From the NCBI GenBank assembly GCA_903929065.1, contig CAIYTJ010000336.1, positions 1-10,555 of the forward strand: a stretch of DNA of 10,555 nucleotides, read 5' to 3'. Shown one piece after another: positions 6,727 to 10,555 of the stretch (positions are counted from its first letter, which is position 1; every line of letters begins with the position of its first letter). This DNA is from an uncultured Bacteroidales bacterium (lineage in GTDB: Bacteria > Bacteroidota > Bacteroidia > Bacteroidales > Paludibacteraceae). The notes beneath the pieces were generated by a model. That model searched no databases. It saw nothing but the letters and a program-made list of their open reading frames with translations, and had not been told where the DNA came from. The translations under genes and the position numbers were made by a program.

Positions 6727-7545
6727 ATGAAAAAACAACTCATACTATTCATTAGCTTAGTTATTACAACATTGTCGCAGGCTCAGGAATCCGGAAACTA
6801 TTTACATTTGAATATCGGAAGCGGGCAACATAATTTGTTATATACGCTTAAGGATGGTACACAGACTGCACAAAGTGGTTATACGGCAAATCTTGCTTTC
6901 AGTCATTTCTTTACACCAACAATTGGAATTCAAACAGGTATCGGTATACAAACATTCAGTGCGCTTTCCACCCTTAACCTAACCGAAAGTACACCGGCAA
7001 TTGATAGCGATGGAGATACTTATATCCATAAATCTAAATTTAACAACTGGCAGGAAAGCCAACAGGTATTATTTGTCGAGGTACCATTAACGGCACAATT
7101 CACACATAGGTTCAATGATAAAATAGGACTGTTAGTAACTGCAGGAGCAAAGGTTTCAATTCCGGTTAATGCAACTTATAAAACAATAGGAGGAGAAATT
7201 GTTACAAGCGGATATTATCCACAGTTCAATATTGAACTGACTGATTTACCTCAACATGGATTTACTACTATTACTCAAAGTTACACCGGTAAATATAGTT
7301 TTAATCCAGCCTGTATGGCAATAGCTGAACTGGGCGGAACCTATAAACTATCTGAAAAGATTGATTTGTATATAGGCGGCTATTTTAATTATGGATTAAA
7401 TAACATACTAAAACCCGATACAAAAACGCTGTATGAACCAGATGGAACTTATAACGGAGTGATGGAAACTAACCAGACGACGAGTTTAAAACCATTCTCA
7501 TTAGGTGTAAAATTGGGATTGTATTTAAAACTAGGTAAGAAATAA
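6727..7545 (+). CDS. Outer-membrane beta-barrel protein
   Basis: A 272-residue protein with a signal peptide (MKKQLILFISLVITTLSQAQ). The rest is rich in alternating hydrophobic and polar strands with Gly and aromatic residues, for example FTPTIGIQTGIGIQTF, FVEVPLTAQFTHRF, KIGLLVTAGAKVSIPV, IDLYIGGYFNYGLNN and FSLGVKLGLYLKLG. This pattern and length suit the small 8-10-strand barrels of the outer-membrane beta-barrel/PorT-like families of Bacteroidota. No OmpA peptidoglycan-binding domain follows the barrel. The gene starts 42 bases after the large repeat protein, with no terminator between and a similar A-rich leader, so co-transcription is likely. It could help anchor or display its secreted neighbour, but that is inference from position only. 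Confidence 0.78.
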   Translation: MKKQLILFISLVITTLSQAQESGNYLHLNIGSGQHNLLYTLKDGTQTAQSGYTANLAFSHFFTPTIGIQTGIGIQTFSALSTLNLTESTPAIDSDGDTYIHKSKFNNWQESQQVLFVEVPLTAQFTHRFNDKIGLLVTAGAKVSIPVNATYKTIGGEIVTSGYYPQFNIELTDLPQHGFTTITQSYTGKYSFNPACMAIAELGGTYKLSEKIDLYIGGYFNYGLNNILKPDTKTLYEPDGTYNGVMETNQTTSLKPFSLGVKLGLYLKLGKK

Positions 7546-7566
7546 GTAGCAGGGTAAGACTCTGAT

Positions 7567-7668
7567 GGTACGGATTTGTACCGCGCCAATAAAAGATAAA
7601 GAAAAGAACATGTTGCAAATCCACGCCAGCAGGGATTGATTAATAACAGGGGTCAGGAAACCCGTCCC
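7567..7668. repeat. Degenerate palindromes in the 7546-7740 intergenic region
   Basis: GGTAC-GGATTT-GTACC (7567-7582) is a small hairpin, and its GGATTTG core recurs inverted as CAAATCC (7616-7622), followed by CGCC as in the first copy. A further small inverted pair, GGGT (7650-7653) with ACCC (7660-7663), lies next to CGTCCCAACG. The pattern resembles decayed GGATTTG/CAAATCC interspersed repeats seen in Bacteroidota intergenic DNA. No T-tract terminator, gene or convincing promoter is visible in these 195 bases. Confidence 0.4.
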
Positions 7669-7740
7669 AACGAAGGTTAATGGTTATAATCATAATAAGT
7701 TTTGAAACAAAGTATCAAAAACAAATAAAAAACACATAGT

Positions 7741-9537
7741 ATGAAAAGAGTTATAATTTTATTATTTGCCCTGTTTTTTGGATTTCAGTTATCATTATTC
7801 AGTCAGGTTGAAAAAGACGTAAATTCTAAGATTTCAAAAGTTATAGTTTATTCAAAGGGAGTTCAGATTCAAAGTGAATTAAAGGTTGAACTGGAACAGG
7901 GAAAATATCTTTTATCCTTTAAAAATCTTTCTCCTTATATAAATACAGAGAGCATAAGAGTTGATGGAGATGGGAAATACACGATTCTGAATGTTCAGCT
8001 TCGCACTGATTATATTAATGAATTGGATAAGAATAAGCAAATTGGTGATTTAAATACCAATATTCAACTTTATCAGAATAAAATAGAAGACGAAGAAACC
8101 TGGACAAAAATTTTAAACGAAAAGCTCGATTTTTTAAAGGCAAATAAGTCTGTTACCGGAAAGGATCAGGCAATTAATCCTGATGTTTTTAAATCCCTGA
8201 ATTTAATTTATGGCGATAGTTTTGAAAAAATCTCCTTAGAGGTTTTAAAGAGGCAACGGTTAATCAAAGATTACACAAAGGAAGTTGATAAACTTAAAAA
8301 CCAATTGAACTCTTTAAACTCAAAAAGCGTATTACCTTCCGGCGTTATTACCATTATGATTGATTCAAAAAAGCAGCAATCTTCAACCATCAAACTATCC
8401 TATTTTGTAGATAATGCAATGTGGTATCCATCGTATGATATCCGGTTTGTGAATGCCAATAAGCCGTTGTCCATCTCCTATAAAGCAAACATAAGCCAAA
8501 ATACGGGTATAGACTGGAAAAACGTGGATGTAACATTGTCAACTGCAAAGACAAATGTTTCTGCTCAAATACCGACATTAAACACGAATTACCTTCAGTT
8601 TTATACTCCGAACATACAGGCCGCTTTAGAAGGAAGGATTTCTGGTTTAGCAATATCAAATAATACCGGAACTCCTGGAGCACTGTCAGAAATAAGAGTA
8701 AGGGGCTTAGGCTCTGTTAATACTAACAATCCATTATATGTAGTCGATGGTGTACCTCAGTCTGATATTTCATCCATAAGTCCAAATGATATTGAAAAAA
8801 TGGAAGTACTGAAAGATGCCTCTGCTACTGCAATTTATGGAGCACGTGGTTCAAATGGGGTTGTTTTGATTACCACTAAAAATAAATATGACAAATCGTC
8901 TATGCCATTAACGATATCTTCTAAAAATGAAACTTCGAATGAGTATTTAGTTGATGCACAGCAATCCATAAACTCAGATAATAAAATGAATTCAATAACA
9001 TTCAGAGAAACTGAACTGAATGCTACCTATGAATATCAAACCATTCCAAAACTGTCGAAAAATGTATATTTGATAGGAAAGATTTATGATTGGTATAAAG
9101 CAGATTTGATGGATGGTGAAACTAATATTTATTTAGAAAATTCATATGTTGGAAAGTCAAGAATTAATACCCAACAATTTAGTGATACGCTGAATATATC
9201 ATTTGGAATTGACAATAATATTAGCGTAAATCGGGAAAAAATAAAGGATTATTCGGAATCTCAATTTATCAGTTCCAATAAAAAGGAAACATTTGCCTGG
9301 AAATTGACCATACGCAATAATAAATCATATGCAATAAAAGCAAAAATTTATGATCAGGTTCCGGTATCTTCTGTAAAAGAAATACAGGTAGAAACACTTG
9401 AGCTTTCGGGTGGTGTAATGAATCCAAATACCGGAAAAGTACAATGGACTATTGATTTAAAACCAAATGAAACCAAACAGATGATTTTAAAATATTCGGT
9501 TAAATATCCAAAAGACAGAAATGTAATTGTTGATTGA
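7741..9537 (+). CDS. DUF4140/DUF4139 (MuiA-like) exported protein with an embedded SusC-type plug domain
   Basis: A 598-residue protein with signal peptide MKRVIILLFALFFGFQLSLFS. A DUF4140-like domain (~26-95) carries ISKVIVYSKGVQI. A Lys/Glu/Asn-rich helical, probably coiled-coil region follows (~95-200). DUF4139 starts near 216 (LSYFVDNAMWYPSYDIRF, GIDWKNVDVTLSTAKTN) and resumes after the insert, ending with LIGKIYDWYKADLMDGETNI, DQVPVSSVKEIQV and GKVQWTIDLKPNE. Between the halves, residues 291-380 read as a SusC/RagA-type TonB plug: GRISGLAI, IRVRGLGSV, NPLYVVDGVP (330-339), ISPNDIEKMEVLKDASATAI and YGARGSNGVVLITTK. No 22-strand barrel, carboxypeptidase-like domain or TonB box is seen, so this is not a receptor. 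The frame is continuous. The general function of DUF4139 proteins is not established; MuiA-type relatives have been linked to mucoidy. Probably its own transcription unit, 195 bases from the previous gene. Confidence 0.88.
   Translation: MKRVIILLFALFFGFQLSLFSQVEKDVNSKISKVIVYSKGVQIQSELKVELEQGKYLLSFKNLSPYINTESIRVDGDGKYTILNVQLRTDYINELDKNKQIGDLNTNIQLYQNKIEDEETWTKILNEKLDFLKANKSVTGKDQAINPDVFKSLNLIYGDSFEKISLEVLKRQRLIKDYTKEVDKLKNQLNSLNSKSVLPSGVITIMIDSKKQQSSTIKLSYFVDNAMWYPSYDIRFVNANKPLSISYKANISQNTGIDWKNVDVTLSTAKTNVSAQIPTLNTNYLQFYTPNIQAALEGRISGLAISNNTGTPGALSEIRVRGLGSVNTNNPLYVVDGVPQSDISSISPNDIEKMEVLKDASATAIYGARGSNGVVLITTKNKYDKSSMPLTISSKNETSNEYLVDAQQSINSDNKMNSITFRETELNATYEYQTIPKLSKNVYLIGKIYDWYKADLMDGETNIYLENSYVGKSRINTQQFSDTLNISFGIDNNISVNREKIKDYSESQFISSNKKETFAWKLTIRNNKSYAIKAKIYDQVPVSSVKEIQVETLELSGGVMNPNTGKVQWTIDLKPNETKQMILKYSVKYPKDRNVIVD
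8611..8880 (+). other. Plug domain inserted in the DUF4139 region
   Basis: These 90 codons (residues 291-380) show the conserved plug landmarks in order: a GRISGL segment, PG, an IRVRG strand, PLYVVDGVP, ISPNDIEKMEVLKDA, AIYGARGSNGV and LITTK. In TonB-dependent receptors this domain occludes the barrel lumen and is preceded by a TonB box. Here it is flanked on both sides by DUF4139 sequence instead. Boundaries are by eye and could shift by about ten residues. Confidence 0.88.
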
Positions 9538-9553
9538 AAGTAATCCGTGAGTA

Positions 9554-9705
9554 TAGCGTGTAAATGTCAGGTGTATTCACCGGACTATTACATGGCAAAA
9601 GAAAAATTGAAAAATGTAAGAAACCTTTCCTCCGCCAGCTGGCGGATCGTCCCTTAAAAAGGGAAGAACTTTGGATCAGGATATTTGATATATAAAGAAG
9701 ATTTA
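9554..9705 (+). repeat. Dispersed palindromic repeat, copy B
   Basis: The second copy of the 1608-1749 repeat. The outer parts align (TAGCGTGTAA, TAAGAAACC, CCCTTAAAAAGGGAAGA, TTTGATATATAAA, AGAAGATTT), but the central hairpin is a perfect 14-base palindrome CCGCCAGCTGGCGG (9632-9645), different from CCCGAT-AA-ATCGGG in copy A. A second stem is TCCCTT-AAA-AAGGGA (9650-9664). It begins 17 bases after the DUF4139-protein stop and runs to about 36 bases before the next gene's start. Confidence 0.75.
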
Positions 9706-9740
9706 TGAATACACTGAATTTATCAATATTATATTCTAAC

Positions 9741-10490
9741 ATGAAATATATGAGAAAACTATTTTATTTATTCTTAATTCCGGTTTTATTTAGTTGTAAT
9801 AATTCGAACAGGATTGATAATACATACATGGATGAATATCGCTATCCCATGGACAGTTTGATAAATCCGAAAGTTTTTGTTTTTCAACGAACTGACAGCA
9901 TTGAAAAACTGACATTTTACTATGAACAAATGAAGGTTGTAGGTAACAATCGGATTTTTATTTATACCCGATTGAATCATGACAATAACAGCCAGTACAG
10001 AGACTCAATTGTATATTATTATCAACAAAAAAATCTTATTATCAAGGATAAATATATACTGGTAAGAGATTTTAAAACAAACTCAGACAAATTGAGTAAA
10101 TGTGAAATTCTTGAATATACGGACCACTTAAATAAAAGGGTAATAAAATCTAAATGTTCATTTCCGCTAAATGAGTCAATTAATTCGACATTTTACAACG
10201 TGTCCACATTTGACAAAAAAATTACATTTAAGCTGTTCAACAGGGATGTGGAATGCTTAAAAATGAATGATTTAGTTCAGGTTAGGGGATATCATAAATA
10301 TATTCCATTTGTCGGGAAAAAGATAGAAATGACAGGATATACTATTTTAGCAAAGGGAATAGGAATGGTATACGCTTCGATTACTGATAAAGAATCAAAG
10401 AAAAATTATACATATCAACTGAAGGAAATAATTGACTACTCGACATATCATATAAAATATCCGATACCAACTGCAGACAGGGATCTGTGA
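9741..10490 (+). CDS. Lipoprotein of unknown function
   Basis: A 249-residue predicted lipoprotein. I start at ATG 9741 (ATG 9750 is also possible) because the signal MKYMRKLFYLFLIPV leads to a clear lipobox LFSC with Cys19. The in-frame ATG at 9705 lies at the edge of the dispersed repeat and would bury the signal peptide. The mature part is rich in Lys, Asn, Asp and Tyr, with no extra membrane segment and no catalytic motif I recognise. Alternating beta-rich stretches (KVFVFQRTDSIEKLTFYYEQ, DSIVYYYQQKNLIIKDKYIL) and a late AKGIGMVYASI segment recall the G-x-G-x-V pattern of periplasmic beta-fold lipoproteins such as TapB/DUF3108-like proteins, but the match is weak and not a family call. 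It has no obvious partner and no clear promoter or terminator in view. Confidence 0.78.
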   Translation: MKYMRKLFYLFLIPVLFSCNNSNRIDNTYMDEYRYPMDSLINPKVFVFQRTDSIEKLTFYYEQMKVVGNNRIFIYTRLNHDNNSQYRDSIVYYYQQKNLIIKDKYILVRDFKTNSDKLSKCEILEYTDHLNKRVIKSKCSFPLNESINSTFYNVSTFDKKITFKLFNRDVECLKMNDLVQVRGYHKYIPFVGKKIEMTGYTILAKGIGMVYASITDKESKKNYTYQLKEIIDYSTYHIKYPIPTADRDL

Positions 10491-10555
10491 TCTTTATCAA
10501 ACAAATTTTTCAGGTCGTAGACTTTCTTCAATGTTGTAAAATTAAGTTCAAAATA
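10448..10555 (-). CDS. Possible C-terminal end of a convergent gene entering from the right edge
   Basis: On the minus strand the frame is open from the window edge for 35 codons to a TGA at 10450-10448. It reads YFELNFTTLKKVYDLKNLFD and ends SLSAVGIGYFI. The alternating, Gly-containing finish resembles the last strand of an outer-membrane barrel. It overlaps the 3' end of the + strand lipoprotein by 43 bases, and an open frame of this length can occur by chance in AT-rich DNA. Listed as a hint only. Confidence 0.2.
   Translation of the reverse strand, partial: YFELNFTTLKKVYDLKNLFDKDHRSLSAVGIGYFI

Noticed and set aside
7616..7670. A GTCAGGAAACCCG stretch resembling the 3' end of a cobalamin riboswitch (GTCAGGAGACCTG).
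   Set aside because: The other conserved parts of the aptamer, including the B12 box and the GCCACTG-like segment, are absent, and the downstream gene has no cobalamin link. A decayed palindromic repeat explains the sequence better.
7741..9537. Annotation as a TonB-dependent receptor because of the plug motifs.
   Set aside because: At 598 residues with DUF4140/DUF4139 on both sides and no C-terminal barrel, it cannot be a receptor; the plug is one embedded domain.

Overview
The window looks like an AT-rich Bacteroidota chromosome. I infer this from a type IX secretion (T9SS) C-terminal tail on a large repeat protein, BspA-like leucine-rich repeats, YDG-like and FN3-like modules, a SusC/RagA-type plug sequence, lipoprotein signals, a TAnnTTTG-type promoter box and the lack of strong Shine-Dalgarno sites. 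A Bacteroidales/Marinilabiliales-like host is plausible, but rank below phylum is a guess.

Layout, all genes on the + strand. (1) Positions 2-1546 hold the 3' part of a giant multiheme c-type cytochrome with 21 visible CxxCH motifs in seven three-heme units. Its start lies outside the window, and its last ~20 codons run into a GC-rich, hairpin-rich segment. (2) 1547-1967 is intergenic and made largely of palindromic dispersed repeats. (3) 1968-2729 encodes a small NodB-type polysaccharide deacetylase lipoprotein, followed by another hairpin repeat and a strong intrinsic terminator. (4) 2850-7545 is a probable two-gene surface operon: a 1204-residue secreted BspA-like repeat protein with a T9SS tail, then a 272-residue outer-membrane beta-barrel protein 42 bases downstream. 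(5) 7546-7740 is intergenic with degenerate palindromes. (6) 7741-9537 encodes a DUF4140/DUF4139 (MuiA-like) protein carrying a SusC-type TonB plug domain inside its DUF4139 region, with no receptor barrel. (7) 9554-9705 is a second copy of the dispersed repeat at 1608-1749. (8) 9741-10490 encodes a lipoprotein of unknown function. A weak open frame on the minus strand enters from the right edge.

The shared theme is the cell envelope: every protein with a visible N-terminus has a signal peptide or lipobox, and the cytochrome is of an exported class. No metabolic pathway links the genes. The most interesting items are the plug domain embedded in the DUF4139 protein, the 21-heme (or more) modular cytochrome, the two-unit higher-order period in the leucine-rich repeats, and a palindromic repeat family whose copies keep their hairpins while changing arm sequence.
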